Below are positions 46,211 to 55,342 of a DNA stretch of 64,000 nucleotides, piece after piece. The notes beneath the pieces are model-generated. The model made no database searches. It was not told the origin of the DNA and saw nothing but the letters and a program-made list of their open reading frames with translations. The DNA lies in the NCBI GenBank assembly GCA_017881055.1, contig JADGRF010000013.1, forward strand, positions 1 through 64,000, given 5' to 3'. The position numbers and the translations under genes are program-made. Numbering within the stretch: position 1 is the stretch's first letter; each line of letters begins with the position of its first letter. This DNA comes from Sandaracinaceae bacterium (GTDB taxonomy: Bacteria > Myxococcota_A > Polyangia > Polyangiales > JAFGIB01).

Positions 46211-47850
46211 TCGTCGCGCCCCGTCACGACGCAGTGCGTGAGCGGCCGAAAGCCGAGCTCCTCGCGAAACAGGTTGCGCGCCGTGCGGCACGCGACGTCG
46301 CGCAGCGTCTCGTCGCTCGCGGGCAGCGGCACGCGCCCCAGCACACGCTGCAGATCCGCCGCGATCCGAGCCAGGAGCGCACGCTCTTCATCTTCCCAGA
46401 TCACGCCTCGCGTCAGCACGCGCGGTCTTTCGCGCAGCTCGCCCCGCCGGTCGATGTTGAGCGTGAGCATCACGATGCCTACCTGAGAAAGCAGCGTTCG
46501 GTCGCGCAGCACCACGTCGTCGAGCGCGTTGCCCGCCTGCACGTGCACGCGCCCGGTCTCGGTCGGCTCGGCGATCCGCGTGCCGGCCTCGTCGAGCTCG
46601 AGCACCGCGCCGTTCTCGATCACCTGCACGTCGGGCACGCCCATCTCGCGCGCCAGCTCCGCGTGCCGGCGTAAATGATGGAACGTGCCGTGCACCGGCA
46701 CGAAGCAGCGCGGACGCACCGTCGTGATCAGCTTGCGTTGCTCCTCGCGGCAGGCGTGTCCACTGACGTGGATCTTCGGGTCGTCGAAGCGCTGCAGCAC
46801 GCGCAGGCCTTGACGCTCGAGGTTGTCGATCAGCGTGTGCACGCCGCGCTCGCGCCCCGGAATGATGCGCGACGAGAGCAGCACGGTGTCGCCCGGCTCG
46901 AGCTTCAGATGATGATGGTTGCGTGCCGCGATCCGAGCCAATGCCGCGAGTGGCTCGGCCTGTGAGCCGCTGGCGATCACGAGCAGCTTGTTGCGCGGTA
47001 CGGCCTGCGCGAGATCCGGCGAGATGTACGTGGGCAGCGGCTTTGGCAGGAGCCCGAGCTTCTCCGCGATGCGCGCGTGCGTGGTGAGCGAGCGCCCTAG
47101 CAGGAGCGTCTGCTTGCCGAGCGTTTGCGCCACGCGCAGCGTTGCCGCGAGTCGGTAGGCGTTCGAGCCGAACATCGAGATCACGATGCGTCCCTCGGCT
47201 TCGCGAATGTGTCGCTCCAAGGCGACCGCGACCTCGGCTTCGCCGCCGGAGGCCCCTTCGACGTCGACGTTAGTCGAATCGCTGAAGAGCAGACGCACGC
47301 CGGCCTTGCCCAGCTGCTCCAGGAACGGAAAGTCGAAGTGCTCGGCGTCGGGCGGCGCGAGATCGATCTTGAAGTCGCCAGAGTGAATCAGCGTGCCGAG
47401 GCGCGTACGGAACGCCAGGCCCGTGGAGTCGGGGATCGAGTGCGTCACGCGGTACGGCTCGATCTCGAACGCGCCCACCTGGATGCGCTGGCGCGGCTTG
47501 ATCGTGATGAGCTCCGGCGCTTTGTCGAATCGGAACTCGCTCAGCCGCTCGCGGGCCAAGAGCAGCGCGTAGTCGGGTCCATACACAGGGACGTCGATTT
47601 CGGAGAGCAGGTACGGCAGCGCGCCGATGTGGTCTTCGTGGCCGTGCGTGATGATCACGGCCTTCACCTGGTCTCGGCGCTCGATGAGATAGGAGAAGTC
47701 GGGGTGGATGATGTCCACGCCGGGCTCCTCGTTCGGGAACGTCACGCCACAGTCGATGACGACGATCGTTTCGTCGAGCTCGAGCGCCATGCAGTTCATG
47801 CCGACTTCGCCGAGCCCGCCGAGTGGAACGATCCTGAGCGGCGTTTGCAT
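46207..47850 (-). CDS. rnj: Ribonuclease J (metallo-beta-lactamase RNase)
   Basis: This 547-residue beta-CASP RNase opens RIVPLGGLGEVGMNCMALELDETIVVIDCG. The metal site is HGHEDH (69-74: His69, His71, Asp73, His74), and THSIPDSTGLAFRTRLGTLIHSGDFKID carries the next metal ligands. SDSTN and the beta-CASP motifs MFGSNAYRL and VIASGSQAEPLAALARIA follow, then SGHACREEQRKLI and PVHGTFHHLRRHAELA. It processes and degrades RNA endo- and 5'-exonucleolytically. It is the first gene of a coupled unit with the metallopeptidase and is divergent from the gene at 48021. Confidence 0.96.
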   Translation of the reverse strand: MQTPLRIVPLGGLGEVGMNCMALELDETIVVIDCGVTFPNEEPGVDIIHPDFSYLIERRDQVKAVIITHGHEDHIGALPYLLSEIDVPVYGPDYALLLARERLSEFRFDKAPELITIKPRQRIQVGAFEIEPYRVTHSIPDSTGLAFRTRLGTLIHSGDFKIDLAPPDAEHFDFPFLEQLGKAGVRLLFSDSTNVDVEGASGGEAEVAVALERHIREAEGRIVISMFGSNAYRLAATLRVAQTLGKQTLLLGRSLTTHARIAEKLGLLPKPLPTYISPDLAQAVPRNKLLVIASGSQAEPLAALARIAARNHHHLKLEPGDTVLLSSRIIPGRERGVHTLIDNLERQGLRVLQRFDDPKIHVSGHACREEQRKLITTVRPRCFVPVHGTFHHLRRHAELAREMGVPDVQVIENGAVLELDEAGTRIAEPTETGRVHVQAGNALDDVVLRDRTLLSQVGIVMLTLNIDRRGELRERPRVLTRGVIWEDEERALLARIAADLQRVLGRVPLPASDETLRDVACRTARNLFREELGFRPLTHCVVTGRDE

Positions 47851-48020
47851 GCGTGCTCACTTGCAGTGCCGCGCTGCGGGAGTCAAGACCCGCGCGCGAA
47901 GCGACCCATCCCGGGGCGTCCGCGAGCCGACTTTGCGATTTGACCCGTTCTTTCCAAGCGTGTTACCCAGCGCAGCGCTTTGTGCTAGGCAGCGCGCTTC
48001 TACCCCCGCGGAGCTTCCTC

Positions 48021-50117
48021 ATGCGCCCCTCTTCGATCACGTGTCTGCTGCTTGCGCTCGTCGGGTCCGTTTCCGGGCTCGGAGCTTGGTCGAGCCGGTG
48101 CGCAGCACAGGGCAGCGTCGCGCAGCCGGCGCCTAAGCCGAGCGCGCCCGCGAAGCCCGTCGCGCAGCCGGCGCCTAAGCCCGCGCCCAAGCCCGCGCCG
48201 GCCGCAGAACCCGAAAAGCCCGCGACTCCCGCCGCTGCCAGCAGCAGCCCGGCGGCGGCGCCCACTGCATCCACGCCGCCTGCGTCCGCCGCGACTGCGC
48301 CCGAGGCCTCCGGTGACGCCGCTGCTCCCGCCGCGGCGCCAGCGCCGAGCGAGTCTGCCGAGGGCGCTGACGCGAGCGCTTCCTCTGCCGCCGCGCCGAG
48401 CGCGCCCGCGCCCAGCGAAGCCACGCTGCCGGCAGCCGCGCTGCCGCCCAGCAATGTTCCGAGTCCGGGCGAGCTAGGCGATCGCTTGGTGGGTGACTTG
48501 CCGCCCGAGTCGACGCAGAAGACGGGCTGGACCGCACCTTTGCCGGTGCTCACGCTGCACGGCTACCTGCGCGTTCGCGGCGAGCTGATGGATCACTTCT
48601 GGCTCGGCCGCGGCACGAACGACGAGCAAAAGATGGCGGCTGCGGGCGGCTCCACGATTCGCGCGTCAGGCTTCGGTCCCGATCCCTTTACACGTTTTCG
48701 TCCGCTCGAGCGCACGCCCACCGTCACCGACTGCGGCGGTCAGAGCAAGCTGCCAGGCGGCGGCTGCGACATCAGCACGCTGCGCTACGCGGACATGCGC
48801 TTCCGGCTCAATCCGCAGCTGAACATCAGTGAAGACGTGCGCGTGAAAGCCACGTTTGACGTGTTCGACAACTTCGTGCTGGGCAGCGGGCCGGTGAGCT
48901 ACTACGGCAGCGGTGCAACTGCTTCTACGGCGTTCGCGTCGACCGATGCGCCGAATGTCGGCACCATCGTCGCACGTCGCGCCTGGGCCGAGGTTCGCAA
49001 CCGCGATCTCGGCGAGCTCCGCTTCGGCATCATGCCGCAGCAGTGGGGCCTCGGCATGGTCTACAACGCGGGCAACGGCCTCGACGACGACTACTCGACC
49101 GATCTCGGCCGGGTCATGGGCATCACGAAGGTCGCGGGCTTTTACCTCAGCGCTTCGTACGACTTCTTGGCCGAAGGCATCACCGGCTTCCGCGGTACTG
49201 AGCAGCGCCCGTCGTTCGACGCGTCGCAGATCGACGACCTCGATCAGTTCAGCTTCTCGATCGCGCGTCGCATGCCCGACGAGGACGAGGACAGCGTGCT
49301 CGAGCGCGGCGACGCGCTTTGGAACGGTGGCGTGCACTTCGTGATCCGCAACCAGGATGCGCGCTTGTCGGCGCTGACCGGAACCAACCCGCTGACCGCA
49401 CCCAAGTTCGAGACGATCAACGCGACGTACTACACGCCGGACGTGTGGGGTCAGTTCAAATACCGCGGCCTGCGTCTCGAGTTCGAAGGCGCAGCCGTGC
49501 TCGGCAGCGTCACGAACCCGACCGCCACTGCCACCACCAAGCAGAGCTACAACGTGAGCGAGTTCGGCGCCGTGTTCGAGAGCGAGCTGCGCGCGCTCGA
49601 TAAGAAGCTCGGCATCTACTTCTACACCGGTATCGCCAGCGGCGACTCCGACGTCGAAGGTCTGTCCGCCGACGCGAACTACATCGATCAGATGGGCAAC
49701 GGCAAGGGCACGAACAACACCGTGTCGACCTTTCGTTTTCACCCGGCCTACCGCGTCGACTCGATTCTCTGGCGCAACCTCATGGGTGCGGTCGCGGGCG
49801 CGTACTACTTCAAGCCGGGCGTCAGTTACGACTTCGTGAAGGACGACTTCGGCCAGCTCTTCGGCGCGCGCGTCGACATGATCTGGAGCCGTGCCTCGTC
49901 GTTCATGCAGACGTGGGGCAATAACCCGAACCTCGGCATCGAGCTCAACGCCAAGATCTACTGGCGCAGCGACGACGGTCCGGACAAAGAAAACGGCTAT
50001 CACGCTGCGCTGCAGTACGGCGTGCTCTTCCCGATGCGCGGTCTCGGCTACTATTACAAGGACGCGAACCTCGACACGGCGCAGTCGCTGCGCCTCTTGC
50101 TCGGCGTGCAGTTCTGA
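48021..50117 (+). CDS. Large outer-membrane protein with P/A-rich N-terminal region (TIGR04551-like)
   Basis: The 698-residue precursor has signal peptide ITCLLLALVGSVSGLGAWSSRCAAQ and a Pro/Ala/Lys-rich segment of about 120 residues. A long beta-barrel-like region follows: LHGYLRVRGELMDHFWLGRG, DMRFRLNPQLNISEDVRVKATFDVFDN, LGELRFGIMPQQWGLGMVYNAGNGLDDDYSTDLGRV, ending LRLLLGVQF with a C-terminal Phe as in outer-membrane barrels. It resembles a family of long myxobacterial porin-like proteins. GGAG seven bases before the ATG at 48021 decides the start. It is divergent from rnj across 170 bp and precedes radA. Function unknown. Confidence 0.83.
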   Translation: MRPSSITCLLLALVGSVSGLGAWSSRCAAQGSVAQPAPKPSAPAKPVAQPAPKPAPKPAPAAEPEKPATPAAASSSPAAAPTASTPPASAATAPEASGDAAAPAAAPAPSESAEGADASASSAAAPSAPAPSEATLPAAALPPSNVPSPGELGDRLVGDLPPESTQKTGWTAPLPVLTLHGYLRVRGELMDHFWLGRGTNDEQKMAAAGGSTIRASGFGPDPFTRFRPLERTPTVTDCGGQSKLPGGGCDISTLRYADMRFRLNPQLNISEDVRVKATFDVFDNFVLGSGPVSYYGSGATASTAFASTDAPNVGTIVARRAWAEVRNRDLGELRFGIMPQQWGLGMVYNAGNGLDDDYSTDLGRVMGITKVAGFYLSASYDFLAEGITGFRGTEQRPSFDASQIDDLDQFSFSIARRMPDEDEDSVLERGDALWNGGVHFVIRNQDARLSALTGTNPLTAPKFETINATYYTPDVWGQFKYRGLRLEFEGAAVLGSVTNPTATATTKQSYNVSEFGAVFESELRALDKKLGIYFYTGIASGDSDVEGLSADANYIDQMGNGKGTNNTVSTFRFHPAYRVDSILWRNLMGAVAGAYYFKPGVSYDFVKDDFGQLFGARVDMIWSRASSFMQTWGNNPNLGIELNAKIYWRSDDGPDKENGYHAALQYGVLFPMRGLGYYYKDANLDTAQSLRLLLGVQF

Positions 50118-50153
50118 TACGCAACTGCGTGCGGCGGTCGCCGATGAGGTCGC

Positions 50154-51524
50154 GTGGCTAAAGCAGCGAAGACCTTGTTCGAGTGCACGGCGTGCGGCGC
50201 CACGAGCCCGAAGTGGTTGGGGCGCTGTCCCTCGTGCGGTGGCTGGAGCACGCTCGAGGAGACGCGCGCAGCACGTACGCCCAGCTCCACGCGTGGCGGG
50301 CCCGGCGCTCGCGCGGCCGAGTTGCCGATCGCGCTGACCGACGTGCAGATGGACGACGCCGATCGCTTCTCGACCGGCCTCGGCGAGCTGGATCGCGTGC
50401 TGGGTGGCGGAGTCGTGCGTGGTGGCGTCACCTTGCTTGGTGGCGATCCCGGCATCGGCAAGTCCACGCTCATTCTGCAGGCCTTGGCCAGCGTGGCCGC
50501 GCAGGGCAAGCGCGTGCTGTACGTCACCGCCGAAGAGTCGGCCGCGCAGGTCGCGCTGCGCGCGCGTCGGCTCGGCATGAGCGCCAACGTGATGCTGCTC
50601 GCCACGACCGAGCTCGACGACGTGCACGCCTCGCTCGACGCCGAGCGCTACGACGTCGCCGTGATCGACTCGATCCAAACCGTGCGCTCGTCCGCGCTCG
50701 AGTCGGCAGCCGGCAGCGTCGCGCAGCTGCGCGAGGTCGCCGCCAGTCTCACCGGCGCCGCCAAGCGCGGCGGCCCTGCGCTGTTCCTGATCGGCCACGT
50801 CACGAAAGAGGGCTCGTTGGCGGGCCCCAAGGTGCTCGAGCACTTGGTCGATACCGTGCTCGCCTTCGAGGGTGACCCCACACACAGCTATCGCATCCTG
50901 CGCACCACGAAGAACCGCTTCGGGCCGTCGCACGAGCTCGGCGTGTTCGAGATGGCGCGTGAGGGCCTGCGCGAGGTGCAAGACGCCAGCTCGGTCTTCA
51001 TCGCCGAACGACCGGTGCGCGCGGCCGGCTCGGTGGTGGTGCCCACGGCCCAGGGCAGTCGGCCGCTGCTGGTCGAGGTGCAAGCGCTCGTCGCGCCCGC
51101 GCTGTACGGCGCGCCACGTCGCGTCGCGACCGGCATCGACGCCAACCGACTCGCCGTGTTGCTCGCCGTGCTGCAGCGTAAGGCCGGTGTGCACGTGCTC
51201 GATCAAGACGTGTTCGCCAGCGCGGCTGGTGGTGCACGCGTCGATGAGCCGGCGGTCGATCTCGCGCTCTGCGCCGCCGTGGTTTCCAGCTTGCGAGATC
51301 GCCCGCTGGCGATGGAAGTCGTCGTGCTCGGCGAGGTCGGCCTGGCCGGCGAGCTGCGCGCAGTGACGAGGCCGGCGCTACGTCTGCGCGAGGCCAAACG
51401 CCTTGGCTTCACACGCGCCGTTCTGCCCCGCGCCGACGTCGCGCGCCTGAGCGCCGACGAGCGCGAAGGCATCGACTTGATGCCTGCCGCCACGCTCGAA
51501 GATGCGCTCCAAGCGCTGTTCTGA
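50154..51524 (+). CDS. radA: DNA repair protein RadA/Sms
   Basis: This 456-residue protein has an N-terminal zinc finger (Cys11, 14, 25, 28; ECTACGATSPKWLGRCPSC). The RecA-like core has Walker A GGDPGIGKSTLI and the RadA signature KNRFG, and a C-terminal Lon-like domain (VDLALCAAVVSSLRDRPL, GEVGLAGELRAV) follows. It promotes branch migration in recombination. The GTG at 50154 has GAGG four bases upstream and gives the standard start. It ends 2 bp from the convergent zincin gene. Confidence 0.96.
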   Translation: MAKAAKTLFECTACGATSPKWLGRCPSCGGWSTLEETRAARTPSSTRGGPGARAAELPIALTDVQMDDADRFSTGLGELDRVLGGGVVRGGVTLLGGDPGIGKSTLILQALASVAAQGKRVLYVTAEESAAQVALRARRLGMSANVMLLATTELDDVHASLDAERYDVAVIDSIQTVRSSALESAAGSVAQLREVAASLTGAAKRGGPALFLIGHVTKEGSLAGPKVLEHLVDTVLAFEGDPTHSYRILRTTKNRFGPSHELGVFEMAREGLREVQDASSVFIAERPVRAAGSVVVPTAQGSRPLLVEVQALVAPALYGAPRRVATGIDANRLAVLLAVLQRKAGVHVLDQDVFASAAGGARVDEPAVDLALCAAVVSSLRDRPLAMEVVVLGEVGLAGELRAVTRPALRLREAKRLGFTRAVLPRADVARLSADEREGIDLMPAATLEDALQALF

Positions 51525-51526
51525 GC

Positions 51527-53083
51527 TCAGTGCGCTGTCTTGGTCGGTTTCGGGGCGTCAACTGGAACGGTGCCTGCCGGCGGCTCCGCGTCGTAGGGTA
51601 CTAGTAAGCTGGCGGAGCGAGCACGCGCACGTTCGCAGTCGTCGGGCCGCAAACGCTTGGGCCCGTTCACGGTGCCGCGGCTGTTGTCCGCGTCCATCAA
51701 GAGCCACGGTCGATCCGGCCCCACGTTGTCTGGGTGCAGGGGATCATCCAGGAGCACATGACCCAGCTCGTGAGCGAGTGTCCACGCGAGCGGCAGATGC
51801 CGCAGCCCCTGACGATCGAGGATCACCGCGTTCGCGATCGCGCCGCCGCCCTTGGCGATGAATGCCTCTCCTTGTCGGGTCGCTTCTGTGAAGCGGTTCA
51901 CGATGAACAGATCGATGGTGGACGGGTCGTCGTCCGCGAGGGTCTTCACGAGCGCGCGTTCTTCGAGCGTCCCGACCTGCGCGTTCATATTGTCGAACTC
52001 CGAGAGGCCGTCGCGCAGGTCGACCACACCGAGCTCCAGGCGCTGGCGAGCGTCGCTGCACAGCGCCACGGAGCCGTCTGCGCTCAGGCGGGCCGGCGAG
52101 CCATCCCGTCGCAGCACGAGCACGTCTGCGCTTGCACCAGCCCCGAAGCGCGTGCGCGCGTTCTCGCTGACGCGCGCCGAGAATCCTGCCTTCTGCAACG
52201 CCTTTTCGATGCTGCGCGCCGTCTCGATCGGTGTGGCCAACGCGACGGTGCCGATCGGTCCGATCGACTTCCCCTCTACGCGGAAGCGCACCAGGCCGTC
52301 ACCGCGTGCGGGTAAACCATCGCCATCGCCGATTGCGAGCAGGCTCGGCACCGGCGGCGACACCACATCGATCGGCAGCTCCCGCGGGTCGCCGAACGTC
52401 ACGTTGCACTGCAACCACACCGCATTTGCGACGCGAATCTGCCCGTCGACGATGCCGAGCGCGCCCTGCGGATCGCCGCCGATCACGGGCGGTCCGTCGG
52501 ACTCGGTGCGCAGCACGTGCACATGCAGCTTCGCCAAGCGCGCCGCTCGCGGCCCGCTGCTCGCGCCCGGCGCACCCACGCGCAATACGGTCTCGACGGT
52601 GCCGCGTGCGGATTCGTAGCGCACACGCACCCGATCGCGCAGCGCCACCAGCAGCGTTTGCGCCTCCGCTTCGGGTGCGTGCAGGTCGACCCCATCACCG
52701 ACCAAGCGCACGAAGCGCGAGCGAAAGGGTTGGTCCGGGCGCGAGCGTGACAGCGGGAGCCGCAGCACGCTGCGCTGCGCGAGCGTCGTTCCGTCGAGAC
52801 TCTCGATCGTCGCCCAGAGCCCTTTCCCCTTGTCAGCTGCGTCGTCGACCTCGATTCGGACGTCGCGAGGGTCACGGCTGTGTGCAGCGAAGTCTGCGCT
52901 TGCGGGTAGGGTTCCGTCGTTGGTCACCGCGTGCGAGATCTCGAGCGCGTCTCGTTCCGGCACGAGCACGTGGTTGTCGCCATCCAAGAGCCGCACGGAG
53001 ACCTGCGCGTCCTGCCCGCGCGCGCCGGTTCCCATCGTCCAAGTACATGCGAGCACACAGGCGATCGCAATGCGAGCTCGCAT
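51527..53083 (-). CDS. Secreted zincin-like metalloprotease candidate
   Basis: The 518-residue precursor has signal peptide IAIACVLACTWTMGTGARGQ and a long beta-rich N-terminal region. Near the C terminus AHELGHVLLDDPLHPDN gives HExxH (438-442) plus His450, and WLLMDAD at 457-465 could be a Met-turn. The spacing is HExxH-N7-H, longer than the standard metzincin HExxHxxGxxH, so the third ligand is uncertain. The gene lies 4 bp after gmk on the same strand and converges on radA. No characterised relative is recognised. Confidence 0.75.
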   Translation of the reverse strand: MRARIAIACVLACTWTMGTGARGQDAQVSVRLLDGDNHVLVPERDALEISHAVTNDGTLPASADFAAHSRDPRDVRIEVDDAADKGKGLWATIESLDGTTLAQRSVLRLPLSRSRPDQPFRSRFVRLVGDGVDLHAPEAEAQTLLVALRDRVRVRYESARGTVETVLRVGAPGASSGPRAARLAKLHVHVLRTESDGPPVIGGDPQGALGIVDGQIRVANAVWLQCNVTFGDPRELPIDVVSPPVPSLLAIGDGDGLPARGDGLVRFRVEGKSIGPIGTVALATPIETARSIEKALQKAGFSARVSENARTRFGAGASADVLVLRRDGSPARLSADGSVALCSDARQRLELGVVDLRDGLSEFDNMNAQVGTLEERALVKTLADDDPSTIDLFIVNRFTEATRQGEAFIAKGGGAIANAVILDRQGLRHLPLAWTLAHELGHVLLDDPLHPDNVGPDRPWLLMDADNSRGTVNGPKRLRPDDCERARARSASLLVPYDAEPPAGTVPVDAPKPTKTAH

Positions 53084-53087
53084 GCCC

Positions 53088-53714
53088 TCAGCCTAGCGTA
53101 CGATTCTGGCGCAGCAACGCTTCGGCCTGGCGCGCCATGCGCGGACGCCGCACGCGCTCGGCAACCACGATGCTGCGTATTCGCAGCTTGGCTTGTTCCA
53201 GCTGATCGTTCACCAGCACGTAGTCGAAGAGGCCGTAGTGTTCGATCTCGCGGCGCGCGTTGCTGAAGCGACGCTCGATGGTGGCCTCATCGTCCGAAGC
53301 ACGTCCGCGCAGGCGTTCTTTCAACGCATCCATCGATGGTGGCAGCACGAACACACTGACAGCGTCGGGGCGCACCGCCTTGATCTGGCGCGCACCCTGG
53401 TAGTCGATGTCGAACACGATGCCGCGCCGCTGGTCACGCTTGGCGCGCTCGATCTCCTCGGCCGACGTGCCGTAGCAGTTCCCGTGCACTTCAGCCCACT
53501 CGACGAACGCATCTGCGGCCACGAGCGCGTCGAAACGCGCTCGATCGATGAAGTGATAGTCCTTGCCGTCTTGCTCGTTCGCACGCGGCTTGCGCGTCGT
53601 GTGCGACACGGAGAACGTCAGATCGGGGAACTGCACCAGCAGGTCCCGCGTGAGCGTCGTTTTTCCGGCCCCCGACGGCGAAGAGATGATCAGGAGCAGC
53701 AGGTCGTCCACCAT
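53088..53714 (-). CDS. gmk: Guanylate kinase
   Basis: This 208-residue P-loop kinase has SSPSGAGKTTL (11-21), SVSHTTRKPRANEQDGKDYHFID, FVEWAEVHGNCYGTS and VFDIDYQGARQIK, all GMP-kinase hallmarks. It phosphorylates GMP to GDP. It follows the DUF507 gene and precedes the secreted zincin with a 4-bp gap. Confidence 0.97.
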   Translation of the reverse strand: MVDDLLLLIISSPSGAGKTTLTRDLLVQFPDLTFSVSHTTRKPRANEQDGKDYHFIDRARFDALVAADAFVEWAEVHGNCYGTSAEEIERAKRDQRRGIVFDIDYQGARQIKAVRPDAVSVFVLPPSMDALKERLRGRASDDEATIERRFSNARREIEHYGLFDYVLVNDQLEQAKLRIRSIVVAERVRRPRMARQAEALLRQNRTLG

Positions 53715-53770
53715 CCAAAAACTCTACACCGGCCGTGGCACCGAGCGCATCTCTCAGGCGAGCGAGTTGA

Positions 53771-54283
53771 TCACTCGAGGCCGCGCTTGTGCTTGATCTG
53801 CTCCATCACGCGCGAGTATTCGACATCGAAGTCGGTCGTCCCCTCGGTGAGGTTCTTGATCTTCGAACGCACTTCGCGGTCGAGGTCGGAATCGACCTCC
53901 ATGTGCTTGCGCAGGATCGGGGTGACCGCTTTCCGCAGCGCGGTGTCCTCGCCGAAGATCTCGGCGACATTCGAGCTGTGGAACAGGATGTTCATGATCT
54001 GGTCGAGCAGGTAGGGCAGCACCTCGTCCTGGGTGGGCGCGCCGCGCTCCTTGCTGACCTGGCTCTTCATCTTGCCGAGCTGGCTGTAGCCCATGCCCCG
54101 GGCCTCCATGCGGTTCTTGGCGTCGTCGACGATCTCGCGCTCCAGGCGCAGGTACTCCTTCAGTACCGATTCGAGATCCACCCGCGCCTCGGCCTCGTTT
54201 TCGAGCTCGATCATCTCCTGCTCGCGCAGGGTCCGAATCGTCTCTTCCGCGATGACCTCGATTTTTCCTCGGTAAAGCCGCAT
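53771..54283 (-). CDS. DUF507 family protein
   Basis: This 170-residue cytoplasmic, highly charged, mostly helical protein starts RLYRGKIEVIAEETIRTL, the recognisable DUF507 N terminus. A second half with similar helical character (HSSNVAEIFGEDTALRKAVTPILRKHMEVDSDLDREVRSKIKNL) suggests two repeats. DUF507 is conserved in delta-proteobacteria-like phyla and its function is unknown. It lies 56 bp upstream of gmk on the same strand and is divergent from the Crp-like regulator. Confidence 0.8.
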   Translation of the reverse strand: MRLYRGKIEVIAEETIRTLREQEMIELENEAEARVDLESVLKEYLRLEREIVDDAKNRMEARGMGYSQLGKMKSQVSKERGAPTQDEVLPYLLDQIMNILFHSSNVAEIFGEDTALRKAVTPILRKHMEVDSDLDREVRSKIKNLTEGTTDFDVEYSRVMEQIKHKRGLE

Positions 54284-54472
54284 GAACTCTGTAATTCCGT
54301 AGTTCTTCCGCGCAATGACTTCTCAACGGAGCGCGCGACGCTACTGCCCCGCCCAGCCAGCGTCAATGTGCATCCGCGTGCGACGCTTGGGATATTCGCC
54401 GGGTCGCAGGGGTGCCCTGGCCACCCCGCCCAACCGAGCTATTGTCTCGTTTCGGGGTATGGGTGTATGGAA

Positions 54473-54489
54473 CACACTCGCTGAGTGTG
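54473..54489 (+). promoter_or_regulatory. Palindrome upstream of the Crp/Fnr-like gene (candidate autoregulatory site)
   Basis: The perfect inverted repeat CACACTC-GCT-GAGTGTG ends 23 bp before the regulator start. A weak -35/-10 pair (TTGTCT at 54442, TATGGA at 54466, 18-bp spacer) would put the palindrome at or just after the transcription start. It is not a consensus CRP site (TGTGA-N6-TCACA). Confidence 0.45.
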
Positions 54490-54512
54490 GGATGGCGAGA
54501 TAGGGGGGATTC

Positions 54513-55265
54513 ATGGACCAAGCGTCCGAGCTGGGGCAGTTAAGTGTTGTCCGTGGGGATCGCAGTGTGGCCGAGGCGCGCGAGCGCGTGTTGGCTACGC
54601 TACGGAAGAGCGACGTCTTCGCGGGGTTCGATCGAGCGCAGCTCGGTCTCGTGGCGGAGGCATCGGCCTTGCTGCGGGTCGCCCGCCGCCGCCGACTGTA
54701 CGCACAGGGGGAGCCGATCGCGGGCATCTACGTGATTGCCAGCGGCCGCGTGCGCGTAGTGCGTGGGGCCAACGAAGCCCGCGTACTGACGGTCGCGTAT
54801 CGCGGTGTCGGCGAGGTCATCGGTGAGATCGCGATCACCGATCGCGTCGCGCACGAAGACAGCGCCAGTGCCACCGATCCGGTGGAAGTGGTGCAGATTC
54901 CCGTGCGCCAAGTGCGTGAGCTGCTGGCACGGGACACCGAGCTTGCTCGGCGCTTGTTGCAGCTGATGGTCGAGCGGCGCCTCGACACGGAGCGCCGTAT
55001 CGAGAGCCTATTGTCACGCACGGTGGAGTCGCGCGTCGCGGAGTTCTTGATCGACTCTGCGCAGCGCTACGGCATCCCCGACAGTCGCGGCCTTCTGATC
55101 AGCGTGAAGTACACGCACCAGGAGATCGCCGACTACGTGGGCTCCACGCGCGAAACGGTGACGCTCACGCTGGGCGACCTGAAGCGCCGCGATCTCGTCA
55201 TGTTCGACCATCGCCGGATCGTGGTGCGTGACGCCGACGCGCTCGCCCGCGTGCTCGAAGGGTAA
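54513..55265 (+). CDS. Crp/Fnr-family transcriptional regulator
   Basis: This 250-residue protein has an N-terminal cyclic-nucleotide-binding fold (about 25-145: YAQGEPIAGIYVIASGRVRVV, VGEVIGEIAI). A dimerisation helix and a C-terminal winged helix-turn-helix (YTHQEIADYVGSTRETVTLTLGDLKRRDLV) follow. The fold lacks the FNR four-cysteine signature, so it does not bind an Fe-S cluster in the FNR manner. The effector is unknown. It has its own upstream region with a palindrome and is convergent with fabZ. Confidence 0.9.
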   Translation: MDQASELGQLSVVRGDRSVAEARERVLATLRKSDVFAGFDRAQLGLVAEASALLRVARRRRLYAQGEPIAGIYVIASGRVRVVRGANEARVLTVAYRGVGEVIGEIAITDRVAHEDSASATDPVEVVQIPVRQVRELLARDTELARRLLQLMVERRLDTERRIESLLSRTVESRVAEFLIDSAQRYGIPDSRGLLISVKYTHQEIADYVGSTRETVTLTLGDLKRRDLVMFDHRRIVVRDADALARVLEG

Positions 55266-55342
55266 CGGTTATTCGCGCGGTTGCCTTGGCCACGTGCCTC
55301 TTCGTGCGTGACCGCGCCGAGAGGTGCGTGGTCAGCCGCCCG

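Noticed and set aside
48666..51206. 846-codon open frame antisense to the porin-like gene and radA
   Set aside because: Spans two well-supported genes on the other strand and shows no motif or signal peptide.
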